Assembly: GCF_022846655.1 (NCBI RefSeq)
Contig: NZ_AP025667.1
Span: forward strand, 3,199,001-3,263,000
Source: Streptomyces seoulensis
Lineage (GTDB): Bacteria > Actinomycetota > Actinomycetes > Streptomycetales > Streptomycetaceae
DNA: 64,000 nucleotides
Direction of reading: 5' to 3'
A program made the position numbers and the translations under genes. Positions 1-9,671 of this stretch are shown here, piece by piece. The notes beneath the pieces are model-generated. The model was not told where the DNA came from. It saw nothing but the letters and a program-made list of their open reading frames with translations, and searched no databases. Position 1 is the first letter of the stretch, and every line of letters begins with the position of its first letter.

Positions 1-2138
1 CCGGCCGTCGCCGCGTCGTAGCGGTAGACCGGGCCGTCCATCGTGGCCTGGCCGCCGCCCTTGAGCCACGGCAGCAGGTAGGTGGCCTCCTCGTTCCTGT
101 AGCTGGGCACGCCCGCGGCGTTGCGCGGGAAGTCGGGGGCGCCGCCTTGCGGGGAGTACCAGATGGTGTTGCCGGTGACGGGCGGCAGGTTCACCAGGCC
201 GTCGTTGTTCGGGGACTCGTTCTTCGGCGCGGCGCAGTCGTACCAGCCCAGCGGCTTCGTCGGGTCCGGCAGGTTGCGGTCGCGGTAGGGCTGCTTGTTG
301 CCCATGCAGAACGGCCAGCCGTGATTGCCCGCCTTGGTGATCGCCGCGAACGTGTCGTACTTCGCCGGTCCCCAGGTGGTGCTCGGCGCGCCCGCGTCGG
401 GGCCGACCCAGCCCGCGTAGAGGATGTCGGTCTTCTTGTCGACGGAGATGCGCGCCGGGTTCCGTACGCCCATCACGTAGATCTCGCCGCGGGTCTTGCC
501 GCCGCCCTCGTCCTGCTCCTCGCCGGTGAAGAGGTTCCCCTCGGGCAGCGTGTACGTGCCGTCCGGCTCCGGGTGGATGCGCAGGATCTTGCCGTTGAGG
601 TTGTGGGTGTTGCCAGCGGTGCGGCGGGCGTCGGCGAAGGACAGGCCCTTGTAGTTGGGCTGCGGATTGTTGCCCGAGTAACCGTCGCTGAAGCCGGACG
701 AGTTGTTGTCACCGGTGGCGATGTACAGGTTGCCCTTGGAGTCCCAGGCCATCCCGCCACCCGCGTGACAGCAACTGTGCACCTGTACGGGCCACTTCAG
801 CAGGACCTTCTCCGAGGCCAGGTCGAGCTTGTCCGTCGCGCGGTCCAACGTGAAGCGGGAGACGCGGCGTTCGGCGATCTGCTTGTCACGGTCGAGGCCG
901 GAGTGCGGGGTGTAGTGGAGGTACACCCAGCCGTTGGACTCGAAGCCGGGGTCCAGCTCGATGCCCAGCAACCCCTCCTCGACCTTGATCAGTTCGTCTC
1001 CGCCGCCCTTGTTGCCGAAGACGGTCAGCGCTCCCGCGAGCGTGACCTTCTTCGTCGCGGGGTCGTAGACGTGGATCTGGCCGATGCCCTTGCCGATGTC
1101 GGGATTGTTCCAGTCGGTGACGACGGGAGCGCCGTTCACGCCGCCGCCCCGGCCGATGTACAGCACCCGCCCGTCCGGCGCCACGACCATGCCGTGCGGC
1201 TCGCCGATCTGGTCCTGCTGGCCGGGCTGGTTCGGCTGGGTGACGCGTACGGCCGAGTAGTTGGCGTCGATGGTCGCCTTGCAGTCGGCGCGCGAGAGCC
1301 GGGTCGTCCACAGCAGCGCACCCCGGAGATGGTCGCGGAAGTCGGTCTCCGCGAACGACTCCACCGTGCCGCCCATCCCCGTGTAGAAGGACCGGCCGCC
1401 GGCGTAGTCCCGGCACCAGGAGACCGGGTGGTCCACGCCGTTGGCGCCGGCCCCCGGCTGGTAGCTGGCCTCCCTGACCTTGGCGACGGTGTGCACCTTG
1501 CCGGTCGGGTTGCTCGCCCAGTTGAACCACTTGTCGGGCCGCTTCCACTCCAGCGGCAGGTCCTTGGTGGCCGGATGGCTCCGGTCGGGGATCTCGACGG
1601 TGGCCCGCTGCACTGAGGCCGGGCTCGTGGTCGCGGGCCGGGCGCCGATCAGGCCGGTGAACCAGTCGGAGTACGGCTCCGTCCTGGCCGCGTCATGGAT
1701 GCCGAGGAAGCCGCCCCCGGCCGCCAGATACGCCTCCAGGCCGGCCTCCTGCTCGGGATCGAGGACGTCGCCGCCCCCGGTCAGGAAGACGACGGCGTTG
1801 AAGGTGCCCAGCCGCTTGTCATCGGTGAAGACCGAGGCGTCGTCCGTGGCCACGGTCTTGAAGCGCTGGTCGGCGGGACCGGACAGGCCGATCGCCTCGA
1901 CGGCCTCGATGCCCGCGTCGACGGTCGGCGACTCCTCGGTGGCCGAGGCGTGGAAGACGAGCACTTTGACGTGTCTGCCGCCCGGCGGCGACGGCAGCGC
2001 CGACGCCTCCGGTTCCGGGAACGGACTGGCCGTGGCGGCGGTGCCGCCGCTCAGCAGGGATGCCGCCAGGGCTCCGGCCGCCAGGGCCGCCGCCGCTGCC
2101 CGCCGGGATCTCGACCGGTGATGTGGTGCGCGCTGCAT
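1..2138 (-). CDS. Secreted ThuA-domain / PQQ-dependent sugar (sorbosone-type) dehydrogenase, C-terminus cut by window edge
   Basis: The minus frame is open from an ATG at 2138 to the window edge, giving about 712 residues with no stop. The N-terminus is an Arg-rich then Ala/Leu-rich signal peptide. Residues from about 50 to 270 read as a ThuA fold (KVLVFHASATEE, AVVFLTGGGDVL, GGGFLGIHDAA, HPVSWCRDYAGGRSFYTGMGG). The rest reads as a glucose/sorbosone dehydrogenase beta-propeller (GEPHGMVVAPDGRVLYIGRG, HSCCHAGGGMAWD, NLNGKILRI, MGVRNPARISVD). A GGAGG lies upstream of the ATG. The same pairing of domains recurs, split over two genes, at 10746-14578. Expected role: extracellular oxidation and processing of sugars. 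More domains such as PKD or CBM may follow outside the window. It is divergent from the laccase gene and shares its promoter region. Confidence 0.9.
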   Translation of the reverse strand, partial: MQRAPHHRSRSRRAAAAALAAGALAASLLSGGTAATASPFPEPEASALPSPPGGRHVKVLVFHASATEESPTVDAGIEAVEAIGLSGPADQRFKTVATDDASVFTDDKRLGTFNAVVFLTGGGDVLDPEQEAGLEAYLAAGGGFLGIHDAARTEPYSDWFTGLIGARPATTSPASVQRATVEIPDRSHPATKDLPLEWKRPDKWFNWASNPTGKVHTVAKVREASYQPGAGANGVDHPVSWCRDYAGGRSFYTGMGGTVESFAETDFRDHLRGALLWTTRLSRADCKATIDANYSAVRVTQPNQPGQQDQIGEPHGMVVAPDGRVLYIGRGGGVNGAPVVTDWNNPDIGKGIGQIHVYDPATKKVTLAGALTVFGNKGGGDELIKVEEGLLGIELDPGFESNGWVYLHYTPHSGLDRDKQIAERRVSRFTLDRATDKLDLASEKVLLKWPVQVHSCCHAGGGMAWDSKGNLYIATGDNNSSGFSDGYSGNNPQPNYKGLSFADARRTAGNTHNLNGKILRIHPEPDGTYTLPEGNLFTGEEQDEGGGKTRGEIYVMGVRNPARISVDKKTDILYAGWVGPDAGAPSTTWGPAKYDTFAAITKAGNHGWPFCMGNKQPYRDRNLPDPTKPLGWYDCAAPKNESPNNDGLVNLPPVTGNTIWYSPQGGAPDFPRNAAGVPSYRNEEATYLLPWLKGGGQATMDGPVYRYDAATA

Positions 2139-2229
2139 GGGTCACCCACCCTCCGTGGTCTCAGCAACAGCGCCAGAAGCTAGACGCCTTTCGATGACCC
2201 GCCAATAGCTATGGACGGAATCTCACCAA

Positions 2230-2252
2230 CTTTGTCCTGGGTGTGGATAAAC
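2230..2252. promoter_or_regulatory. Operator-like imperfect palindrome between divergent genes
   Basis: CTTTGTCC, seven bases, then GGATAAAC. The right arm matches the reverse complement of the left arm at 6 of 8 positions. The same CTTTGTCC with the same seven-base spacing occurs at 3330-3352, in front of the ROK repressor gene. The placement between the ThuA-type gene and the laccase gene suggests a shared regulator, possibly that ROK protein. This is inference. Confidence 0.4.
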
Positions 2253-2332
2253 GGGATGTGCGGCTCTACCGTGGCCGTCCCCAGGGGGCTCTCGCTCCCC
2301 GACCGTCTCCTCACAGCACTGGAGAGACCGGT

Positions 2333-3310
2333 ATGGCTCTGGACAGAAGGACCTTCGGGCGACGGCTGCTGGCCGGGAGCGTGGTCGCCGCCACCGGGAC
2401 GGCGACGTTGTCGGTGGCCTCCGCCCCCTCCGCCGCGGAACCGTCGCCGCCCACCGCCCCGGCCGGGGGCCAGGTCCGCCACCTCAAGCTCTACGCCGAG
2501 AAACTGCCGGGAGGTCAGCTCGGGTACGGCCTGGAGAAGGGCAAGGCGACCGTGCCGGGCCCGCTCATCGAACTGGTCGAGGGCGACACCCTGCACATCG
2601 AGTTCGAGAACGCGACCGACGCCGACGCCAGCCTCCACGTCCACGGCGTCGACTACGACATCGCCAACGACGGCACCCGGATGACCGGCAGCCACGTCGA
2701 ACCCGGCGGCACCCGCACCTACACCTGGCGCACCCACGCACCGGGGCGCCGCAAGGACGGCACCTGGCAGGCGGGCAGCGCCGGTTACTGGCACTACCAC
2801 GACCACGTCGTGGGCACCGACCACGGGACCGGCGGCATCCGCAAGGGGCTGTACGGCCCGGTCGTCGTACGCCGCAAGGGCGACCTTCTGCCGGACAAGC
2901 AGTTCACGATCGTCTTCAACGACATGACGATCAACAACAGGACGGCGGGGGAGACCCCCGACTTCGAGGCCACGGTGGGAGATCGCGTCGAGATCATCAT
3001 GATCACGCACGGCGAGTACTACCACACCTTCCACATGCACGGTCACCGCTGGGCCGACAACCGCACGGGCCTGCTGACCGGCCCCGACGACCCCAGTCGC
3101 GTGGTCGACAACAAGATCACCGGACCGGCGGACTCCTTCGGCTTCCAGGTCATCGCGGGCGAACACGTCGGCGCGGGCGCCTGGATGTACCACTGCCACG
3201 TGCAGAGCCACTCCGACATGGGGATGGCCGGCCTGTTCCTGGTGGCCAAGCCCGACGGCACCGTGCCGGGCCACACCGGCCACCACACCGCCGCGCACCA
3301 CGCCCACTGA
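2333..3310 (+). CDS. Two-domain multicopper oxidase (small laccase, SLAC type), Tat-exported
   Basis: 325 residues, close to the size of Streptomyces small laccases. The ATG at 2333 follows GGAGAG by six bases. The N-terminus carries a Tat signal (RRTFGRR, residues 5-11). All expected copper ligands are visible: LHVHG with His102/His104, WHYHDH with His154/His156, HMHGH around His234-His238, and the C-terminal HCH-x3-H-x4-M (His287, Cys288, His289, His293, Met298) that supplies the type 1 and type 3 sites. These enzymes form trimers and oxidise phenols and metal ions with reduction of O2 to water outside the cell. The tail is His-rich, which is common but of unclear use. It is divergent from the ThuA/dehydrogenase gene. 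Confidence 0.93.
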   Translation: MALDRRTFGRRLLAGSVVAATGTATLSVASAPSAAEPSPPTAPAGGQVRHLKLYAEKLPGGQLGYGLEKGKATVPGPLIELVEGDTLHIEFENATDADASLHVHGVDYDIANDGTRMTGSHVEPGGTRTYTWRTHAPGRRKDGTWQAGSAGYWHYHDHVVGTDHGTGGIRKGLYGPVVVRRKGDLLPDKQFTIVFNDMTINNRTAGETPDFEATVGDRVEIIMITHGEYYHTFHMHGHRWADNRTGLLTGPDDPSRVVDNKITGPADSFGFQVIAGEHVGAGAWMYHCHVQSHSDMGMAGLFLVAKPDGTVPGHTGHHTAAHHAH

Positions 3311-3329
3311 TGTCCGTGTCCGCCCCGAC

Positions 3330-3352
3330 CTTTGTCCTGTGAGTGGGGAAAG
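3330..3352. promoter_or_regulatory. Operator-like imperfect palindrome upstream of the ROK gene
   Basis: CTTTGTCC, seven bases, then GGGGAAAG (right arm matches the left arm's reverse complement at 6 of 8). It lies 105 bases before the ROK start and has the same architecture as the site at 2230-2252. That fits autoregulation by the ROK protein plus control of the divergent pair. Not proven by sequence alone. Confidence 0.4.
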
Positions 3353-3456
3353 TGGGTACGAATTCCCGCGCTACTTCTTCCCAGCCCCGGCAGCCGCTGC
3401 TACGTTCCCCCCGAAAGAACGCGACGGACGGCCGGTACCGAGGCGGGGAGGGACTC

Positions 3457-4647
3457 GTGAGACGCATGACGGCACGACCCGCCAACGCCCACCAGGCCCG
3501 GCTGCTGCGCCTGTTGCGCGACGAGGGACCCAACTCCCGTGCACAACTGGGCGATCAGGTCGACCTCTCCCGGTCCAAACTGGCCGTGGAGGTGGACCGG
3601 CTCCTGCAGACGGGGCTGATCGTGGCCGACGGACTCGCCGCCTCGCGCGGCGGGCGCCGCTCCCACAATCTGCGGCTCGCCCCGAACCTGCGCTTCCTCG
3701 GCATCGACATCGGCGCCACCTCGGTCGACGTCGCCGTCACCAACGCCGAACTGGAAGTGCTGGGCCACGTCAATGAGCCCCTGGACGTACGCGAGGGCCC
3801 GGTCGCGGTCTTCGAGCACGTCCTGGCCATGGCGGGCAAACTCCGGTCCTCCGGGCTCGCGGAAGGGTTCGACGGCGCCGGCATCGGCGTTCCGGGCCCC
3901 GTCCGCTTCCCGGAGGGCGTGCCGGTCGCGCCGCCGATCATGCCCGGCTGGGACGGCTTCCCCGTGCGGGAGGCGCTCAGCCAGGAACTCGGCTGCCCCG
4001 TCATGGTCGACAACGACGTCAATCTGATGGCGCTGGGGGAGCAGCACGCCGGGGTCGCCCGGTCCGTCGGCGACTTCCTCTGCGTCAAGATCGGCACCGG
4101 CATCGGCTGCGGCATCGTCGTCGGCGGTGCCGTGTACCGGGGGGCCACGGGCAGCGCGGGCGACATCGGGCACATCCAGGCCGTACCCGACGGCCGCGCC
4201 TGCGCCTGCGGCAACCGGGGCTGCCTGGAGGCCCACTTCAGCGGGGCGGCACTTGCCCGCGACGCCCTGGAGGCGGCCACCCAGGGACTCTCGGCCGAAC
4301 TCGCCTCCCGCCTTACGACGAACGGCACCCTGAGCGCCGTCGACATCGCGGCCGCGGCCGCCGCCGGCGACACCGTCTCGCTCGACCTCATCCGTGAGGG
4401 CGGCACCCGCACCGGCCAGGTCATCGCGGGCCTGGTCAGCTTCTTCAACCCCGGTCTCGTGGTGATCGGCGGCGGGGTGACCGGCCTCGGCCACACCCTG
4501 CTCGCCGCGATCCGCACCCAGGTCTACCGTCAGTCGCTCCCGTTGGCCACCGGCAACCTCCCCATCGTGCTGGGCGAGCTGGGCCAGAACGCCGGAGTCA
4601 TCGGCGCCGCCCGCCTCATCAGCGACCACCTGTTCTCCCCCGCGTGA
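3457..4647 (+). CDS. ROK-family transcriptional repressor of the sugar locus
   Basis: 396 residues. I chose the GTG at 3457 because GGGGAGGGA ends three bases before it; an in-frame ATG at 3466 sits too far away. Domain order: an N-terminal winged helix-turn-helix (NSRAQLGDQVDLSRSKLAVE) and a ROK sugar-kinase-like domain. The latter shows the nucleotide/sugar-binding start (GIDIGATSVDVAV), the zinc-type motif ACACGNRGCLEAH and the late FFNPGLVVIGGGV segment. Members with this N-terminal HTH usually repress sugar uptake genes and are released by a sugar ligand. The importer and catabolic genes start 150 bases downstream on the same strand, making them the natural targets. The ligand cannot be read from sequence. 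Confidence 0.92.
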   Translation: MRRMTARPANAHQARLLRLLRDEGPNSRAQLGDQVDLSRSKLAVEVDRLLQTGLIVADGLAASRGGRRSHNLRLAPNLRFLGIDIGATSVDVAVTNAELEVLGHVNEPLDVREGPVAVFEHVLAMAGKLRSSGLAEGFDGAGIGVPGPVRFPEGVPVAPPIMPGWDGFPVREALSQELGCPVMVDNDVNLMALGEQHAGVARSVGDFLCVKIGTGIGCGIVVGGAVYRGATGSAGDIGHIQAVPDGRACACGNRGCLEAHFSGAALARDALEAATQGLSAELASRLTTNGTLSAVDIAAAAAAGDTVSLDLIREGGTRTGQVIAGLVSFFNPGLVVIGGGVTGLGHTLLAAIRTQVYRQSLPLATGNLPIVLGELGQNAGVIGAARLISDHLFSPA

Positions 4648-4651
4648 CCAC

Positions 4652-4678
4652 GCCGTCCGGCACCACCAGCCGGACGGC
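4652..4678 (+). terminator. Hairpin after the ROK gene
   Basis: Perfect nine-base stem GCCGTCCGG / CCGGACGGC with a nine-base loop, five bases after the ROK stop codon. There is no U-tract, as is usual in Streptomyces. It may end or attenuate ROK transcripts before the ABC genes. Confidence 0.5.
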
Positions 4679-4798
4679 ACGCAGGAAACAGCACGACGAG
4701 AAAAGCACCGACCGCACCGCTCTGCTCTGCCCCGGTCCGCCCGACCCGTCGGCGTACCGCCCTGAAACAGGCCCGCACGCCCGCCGAGGGGAACTCAC

Positions 4799-6316
4799 AT
4801 GGCACCGGAACCACCACTGCTCAGCATGACCGGCATCACCAAGGCGTTCCCCGGCGTCCGGGCACTCGACGGTGTCGACCTCGACGTGCAGGAGGGCGAG
4901 GTCCACTGTCTGCTCGGCCAGAACGGCGCGGGCAAGTCCACCCTCATCAAGGTCCTGGCCGGCGTCCACCAGCCCGACACCGGGTCCGTCCACTGGCGCG
5001 GCGAACCGGTCACCCTCCGCTCGCCCATGGCCGCGATGCGGCTCGGCATCGCCACCATCTACCAGGAACTCGACCTGGTGGAGCACCTGTCGGTCGCCGA
5101 GAACATCCACCTGGGCCACGAGCCCACGGTGGCGGGATTCGTCGTCCGGGGCCGCACCGCCCGTACGGCCGCGGCCGCGCTGCTCCGACGGCTCGGGCAT
5201 CCTGAGATCCAACCGAACCGCCTGGTGGGGGAGTTGTCCGCCGCCCAGCAGCAGATCGTCTCCATGGCACGGGCGCTGTCCCATGACGTACGGCTCATCG
5301 TGATGGACGAGCCGTCCGCCGCGCTCGACCCCGACGAGGTCGACAACCTCTTCCGGGTGGTCGCCGGACTCACCGCCGAGGGCGTCGCCGTCGTCTACAT
5401 CTCCCACCGGCTGGAGGAGATCCGCCGCATCGGCGACCGTGTGACCGTCCTGAAGGACGGCCGCGCGGTGGCACGCGGCCTGCCCGCGAAGACCACCCCG
5501 ACCCGCGAGGTCGTCACCCTGATGACGGGCCGCGACGTCGAGTACGTCTTTCCCGGACGCCCCGCCCTGCCCCCGGCAGGCGAACCGGTGCTGGAAGTCC
5601 GGGGACTCGCCCGCAGCGGCGAGTTCGACCCGTTCGACCTCGTGGTGCGGCCCGGCGAGATCGTCGGGATCGCCGGACTCGTCGGCTCCGGCCGCTCCGA
5701 GATCCTGGAGACGATCTACGGCGCCCGCAAGCCCGACGCAGGCCACGTCCTCGTCGTCGGCCGCCCGGTCCGCCCCGGCAGCGTACGGGCCGCCGTGCGC
5801 GCCGGGATCGGCCTGGCCCCCGAGGAACGCAAGGCGCAGGCGCTGCTCATGCTGGAGTCCGTCACCCGCAACGTCTCGGTGTCCTCCCTGTCCCGCTTCG
5901 CACGCGCGGGCTGGATCGACCGGGGCGCCGAGCTGGGCGCGGCGCGAGCCGCGACCCGTGAACTGTCGCTGCGCCCGGACAACCCGTCCGTACCCGTGCG
6001 CACCCTCTCCGGCGGCAACCAGCAGAAGGCCGTCCTGGCCCGCTGGCTGCTGCGCGGCTGCCGGGTGCTGCTGCTCGACGAACCGACCCGAGGCGTCGAC
6101 GTCGGCGCCCGCGCCGAGCTGTACGCCGTGGTGCGCCGCCTCGCCGACGAGGGCCTCGCCGTGCTGCTCGTCTCCAGCGAGGTGCCCGAGGTGCTCGGCC
6201 TCGCCGACCGTGTCCTGGTGCTCCGGGAGGGCCACGTCGTGCACGAGGCGCCCGCCCGCGAACTCGACGAGCACCGCGTACTCGACCTCGTCATGGAAGG
6301 AAGCCCGGCGTCATGA
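4799..6316 (+). CDS. Sugar ABC transporter ATP-binding protein (duplicated ATPase, RbsA/MglA/XylG type)
   Basis: 505 residues, the normal length for CUT2-family twin ATPases. The first half has Walker A GQNGAGKST near residue 40, a signature-like LSAAQQQ and Walker B LIVMDEPSAAL. The second half has the degenerate Walker A GLVGSGRSE expected of this family, then LSGGNQQK and LLLDEPTRGVD. The start follows a GAGGGGA element. It energises uptake through the permease that overlaps its stop by four bases and the lipoprotein encoded next. CUT2 systems import monosaccharides and related small polyols. The flanking dehydrogenase and isomerase suggest that the imported compound is oxidised. Confidence 0.95.
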   Translation: MAPEPPLLSMTGITKAFPGVRALDGVDLDVQEGEVHCLLGQNGAGKSTLIKVLAGVHQPDTGSVHWRGEPVTLRSPMAAMRLGIATIYQELDLVEHLSVAENIHLGHEPTVAGFVVRGRTARTAAAALLRRLGHPEIQPNRLVGELSAAQQQIVSMARALSHDVRLIVMDEPSAALDPDEVDNLFRVVAGLTAEGVAVVYISHRLEEIRRIGDRVTVLKDGRAVARGLPAKTTPTREVVTLMTGRDVEYVFPGRPALPPAGEPVLEVRGLARSGEFDPFDLVVRPGEIVGIAGLVGSGRSEILETIYGARKPDAGHVLVVGRPVRPGSVRAAVRAGIGLAPEERKAQALLMLESVTRNVSVSSLSRFARAGWIDRGAELGAARAATRELSLRPDNPSVPVRTLSGGNQQKAVLARWLLRGCRVLLLDEPTRGVDVGARAELYAVVRRLADEGLAVLLVSSEVPEVLGLADRVLVLREGHVVHEAPARELDEHRVLDLVMEGSPAS

Positions 6317-7332
6317 CGCAACCCGTCTCCCCGCCCCGGTACGACAGCGGCAAGGCGACCGCGACCGCCCCGAACCCCGCCTGGCGCAGGCTGGCGGGCC
6401 GGGCCGACGTCCGCACCCTCTCCCTGCTCGGGGTCCTCGCCGTCCTCGTCGTGATCGGCGGGATCACCAAGCCGGACGAGTTCCTGGACACCCGCAACCT
6501 CCAACTCGTCCTCACCCAGGCGTCCGTGATCGGCGTCGTCACCGTCGGCATGACCTTCGTCATCACCTCGGGCGGCATCGACCTCTCCGTCGGCGCGATC
6601 GTCGCCCTCGCCTCGGTGTGGGCGACCACGGTGGCCACCCAGGAGTACGGGTTCGCGGGCATCCTCTTCGCCGCGGTCGCCGTCGGCGTGGGCTGCGGCC
6701 TGGTCAACGGCCTGCTCGTCGCCTACGGCCGGGTGGTCCCGTTCATCGCCACACTGGCCATGCTCGCCTCGGCGCGCGGACTCGCCCTGCAGATCACCGA
6801 CGGCAGCACACAGATCGTCACCGTCGATCCGGTCCTCGGTCTCGGCGAACGCGACGCCTACGTCCTCGGCATCCCGCCGCTGGTCCTGGTCTTCGCCGTC
6901 GTCACCGTCATCGGCTGGCTCGTGCTGAACCGCACCACCTTCGGCCGCCGCACGGTCGCGGTCGGCGGGAACGCGGAAGCGGCCCGGCTCGCCGGCATCG
7001 ACGTACGCCGCCAGCGCCTCTACCTGTACCTGCTGTCCGGTCTGTGCTGCGGCATCGCGGCGTTCCTGCTCATCGTCCTGGCCGGATCGGGCCAGAACAC
7101 CAACGGCAACCTCTACGAACTCGACGCCATCGCCGCCGCGATCATCGGCGGCACCCTGCTCAGCGGCGGCCGGGGCACGATCACCGGCTCGGTGCTGGGC
7201 GTGCTGATCTTCACCACGATCACCGACATCTTCGCCCTGAACAACCTGCAGAGCGACGTCCAGCAGATCGCCAAGGGAGCGATCATCGTCGCCGCCGTGC
7301 TGGTCCAGCGCCGTTCCGCGAGCACGACCTGA
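6313..7332 (+). CDS. Sugar ABC transporter permease (RbsC/XylH type)
   Basis: 339 residues with about nine or ten hydrophobic segments. The family hallmarks are readable: the GMTFVITSGGIDLSVGAIVA stretch and the late AAAIIGGTLLSGGRGTITGS region that contacts the ATPase. Its ATG overlaps the ATPase stop (ATGA), so the two are translationally coupled. It is the single membrane subunit of the importer, working as a homodimer in characterised relatives. Confidence 0.95.
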   Translation: MTQPVSPPRYDSGKATATAPNPAWRRLAGRADVRTLSLLGVLAVLVVIGGITKPDEFLDTRNLQLVLTQASVIGVVTVGMTFVITSGGIDLSVGAIVALASVWATTVATQEYGFAGILFAAVAVGVGCGLVNGLLVAYGRVVPFIATLAMLASARGLALQITDGSTQIVTVDPVLGLGERDAYVLGIPPLVLVFAVVTVIGWLVLNRTTFGRRTVAVGGNAEAARLAGIDVRRQRLYLYLLSGLCCGIAAFLLIVLAGSGQNTNGNLYELDAIAAAIIGGTLLSGGRGTITGSVLGVLIFTTITDIFALNNLQSDVQQIAKGAIIVAAVLVQRRSASTT

Positions 7333-7349
7333 GGAAAGGGTTCACCGCC

Positions 7350-8402
7350 ATGCGACCGACCGCACCGACACCCCGCACCAGCCGCAGAGGACTGCTCTTC
7401 GGGACCGCCGCCGTCGGCGCCGGGGCCTTCCTCGCCGGCTGCACGAGCAACGAGCCGAAGGACGAGAAGACCGCCGCCGGGGACAAGCCCGCCGACGACA
7501 GGCCCGGCAAGCACGTCACCATCGGCTTCGCCGGTCCGCAGGCCGACCACGGCTGGCTCAACGCCATCAACGAGAACGCCAAGCGCCGCGCCGGCACCTA
7601 CTCGGACGTCACCCTGGAGATCACCGAGGGCTCCAACGACACCGCCGCGCAGATCGGGCAGATCGAGACCCTCATCAACAAGAAGGTCGACGTCCTGGTG
7701 GTCCTGCCCGCCGACGGCAAGGCCCTCACCCAGGTCGGCCTGAAGGCGATGCGCGCCGGCATCCCGGTCGTCAACCTCGACCGGGTCTTCAACACCCCGC
7801 AGGCGTACCGCTGCTGGATCGGCGGCGACAACTACGGCATGGGCCTCAACGCCGGCCACTACATCGGCGAGAAGCTCAAGGACACCCCGGACGCCCGGGT
7901 CGTGGAACTGGCCGGCCTGGACAACCTGGAGCTGACCAAGCAGCGCACCAAGGGCTTCGACGACGCCCTGAAGAACTACCCCAACATCCGCAAGGTGGCC
8001 CGCCAGGCAGCCGACTTCACCGTCGAGTCGGGCCAGGCCAAGATGGCGCAACTCCTGCAGGCGCAGCGGAAGTTCGACGCGCTGTGGAACCACGACGACG
8101 ACCAGGGCGTGGGCGCGCTGCGTGCCGTGGAGCAGGCGGGCCGGGACGGTTTCCTCATGGTCGGCGGCGCCGGGGCGCTCTCCGCGTTCCAGGCCATCAA
8201 GCGGGACGACGGCGTGCTGAAGGCGACCGTCCTCTACCCGCCCACCATGTCCGCCTCCGCCATCGACCTCGCCCGCGCCCTCGGCCAGGGCAAGGGGGTC
8301 GGCGGCATGGCCGAGTACGAGATCCCGGCCTCCGTCACGCTCTACTCCGCCGTCGTCGACAAGGACAACGTCGACCGGTACATGCCCACCGGCTTCCGGT
8401 GA
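7350..8402 (+). CDS. Sugar ABC transporter substrate-binding lipoprotein
   Basis: 350 residues. GAGGAAAGG precedes the ATG at 7350. The N-terminus combines a twin arginine (SRRGLLFG, residues 11-18) with a lipobox FLAGC (Cys31), so it is probably a Tat-exported lipoprotein. The body is a periplasmic-binding-protein 1 fold (HVTIGFAGPQADHGWLNAIN, LINKKVDVLVVLPADGKALT, PVVNLDRVF). It captures the sugar for the permease and ATPase upstream. The ligand is not deducible. Confidence 0.94.
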   Translation: MRPTAPTPRTSRRGLLFGTAAVGAGAFLAGCTSNEPKDEKTAAGDKPADDRPGKHVTIGFAGPQADHGWLNAINENAKRRAGTYSDVTLEITEGSNDTAAQIGQIETLINKKVDVLVVLPADGKALTQVGLKAMRAGIPVVNLDRVFNTPQAYRCWIGGDNYGMGLNAGHYIGEKLKDTPDARVVELAGLDNLELTKQRTKGFDDALKNYPNIRKVARQAADFTVESGQAKMAQLLQAQRKFDALWNHDDDQGVGALRAVEQAGRDGFLMVGGAGALSAFQAIKRDDGVLKATVLYPPTMSASAIDLARALGQGKGVGGMAEYEIPASVTLYSAVVDKDNVDRYMPTGFR

Positions 8403-8452
8403 CGGGCCCTCTGCCCCACCACCCGTACGAGGACGAGGAGAGGACCCACCGC

Positions 8453-9658
8453 ATGGCACAGCCGCAGAGTTCCGCAGGGGAGGGGACCGGCGCGGACGGC
8501 ACCCGTCCGGGCCTGGAGGGCAAGCCGCCGTTGCGCATCGGGATGGTCGGGTACGCCTTCATGGGTGCCGCCCACTCCCAGGGCTGGCGCACGGCGGGCC
8601 GCGTCTTCGACCTGCCCCGCGAACCGGTCCTGTCCGTGCTGTGCGGCCGGGACGGCGCGGCCGTGCGCGCCGCCGCCGAGCGCCACGGCTGGGCCGGCAC
8701 CGAGACCGACTGGCGTGCGCTGATCGCCCGCGACGACGTCGACCTCGTCGACATCTGCACGCCCGGTGACAGCCATGCCGAGATCGCGCTCGCCGCTCTC
8801 GCGGCCGGCAAGCACGTGCTGTGCGAGAAGCCGCTGGCCAACACCGTCGAGGAGGCGGAGGCGATGACGGCTGCGGCGGAAGAGGCCTACCGACACGGCC
8901 AGTTGGCCATGGTCGGCTTCAACTACCGCCGTGTGCCCGCCATCGCGCTCGCCCGGCGCATGATCACCGAGGGGCGGCTCGGGACCCTGCGGCACGTGCG
9001 GGTGAGCTATCTCCAGGACTGGCTGGTGGACCCGGAGTTCCCGCTGACCTGGCGGCTGCGCAAGGAGGCGGCCGGCTCCGGCGCGCTCGGGGACCTGGGG
9101 GCGCATGTCATCGACGTGGCCCAGTACCTGGCGGGGGAGAGGCTCGCCGGGGTGTCCGCGCTCACCGAGACCTTCGTACGCGAGCGGCCCCTGCCCGCGG
9201 GCGGTCCCGGGCAGGTCACCGTGGACGACGCGGCCGTGTTCACGGGCCGGTTCACCTCCGGGGCGCTGGCCTCCTTCGAGGCGACGCGGTACGCCACCGG
9301 GCGCAAGAACGCCCTGCGCATCGAGCTGAACGGGGAACGGGGCTCCCTCACCTTCGACCTGGAGCGGCTCAACGAGCTCTCCTTCCACGACGGCACCGAA
9401 CCCGGTGCGCACGCCGGGTTCCGCCGCATCCTGGTGACCGAGCCCGATCACCCCTACCTGGACGCCTGGTGGCCGCCGGGTCACGGCCTCGGCTACGAGC
9501 ACACCTTCGTCCACCAGGCCCGCGACCTCGTGCACGCCATCGCCGAGGGCCGCAGGCCGGTCCCCTCGTTCGCCGACGGGCTCGAGGTGCAGCGCGTGCT
9601 GGCCGCGGTCGAGGAGAGCGCGGCGAAGAACTCCGTCTACACCCCGATCGCGTTCTGA
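8453..9658 (+). CDS. Gfo/Idh/MocA-family NAD(P)-dependent sugar dehydrogenase
   Basis: 401 residues, with AGGAGAGG upstream of the ATG at 8453. The Rossmann start [17 protein letters not shown], the DICTPGDSH turn and the family EKP motif ([11 protein letters not shown]) with the following GFNYRRVPA segment are clear. A C-terminal alpha/beta domain closes the active site. Members oxidise sugar or cyclitol hydroxyls; those next to ThuA proteins, such as ThuB, make 3-keto sugars. The position between an importer and a sugar isomerase supports oxidation of the imported substrate in the cytoplasm. Confidence 0.92.
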   Translation: MAQPQSSAGEGTGADGTRPGLEGKPPLRIGMVGYAFMGAAHSQGWRTAGRVFDLPREPVLSVLCGRDGAAVRAAAERHGWAGTETDWRALIARDDVDLVDICTPGDSHAEIALAALAAGKHVLCEKPLANTVEEAEAMTAAAEEAYRHGQLAMVGFNYRRVPAIALARRMITEGRLGTLRHVRVSYLQDWLVDPEFPLTWRLRKEAAGSGALGDLGAHVIDVAQYLAGERLAGVSALTETFVRERPLPAGGPGQVTVDDAAVFTGRFTSGALASFEATRYATGRKNALRIELNGERGSLTFDLERLNELSFHDGTEPGAHAGFRRILVTEPDHPYLDAWWPPGHGLGYEHTFVHQARDLVHAIAEGRRPVPSFADGLEVQRVLAAVEESAAKNSVYTPIAF

Positions 9659-9671
9659 GGAGGCCCGAGCG

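Noticed and set aside
147..1616. A 489-residue plus-strand frame opposite the partial ThuA/dehydrogenase gene
   Set aside because: The minus frame shows recognisable ThuA and propeller motifs, while the plus frame shows none.
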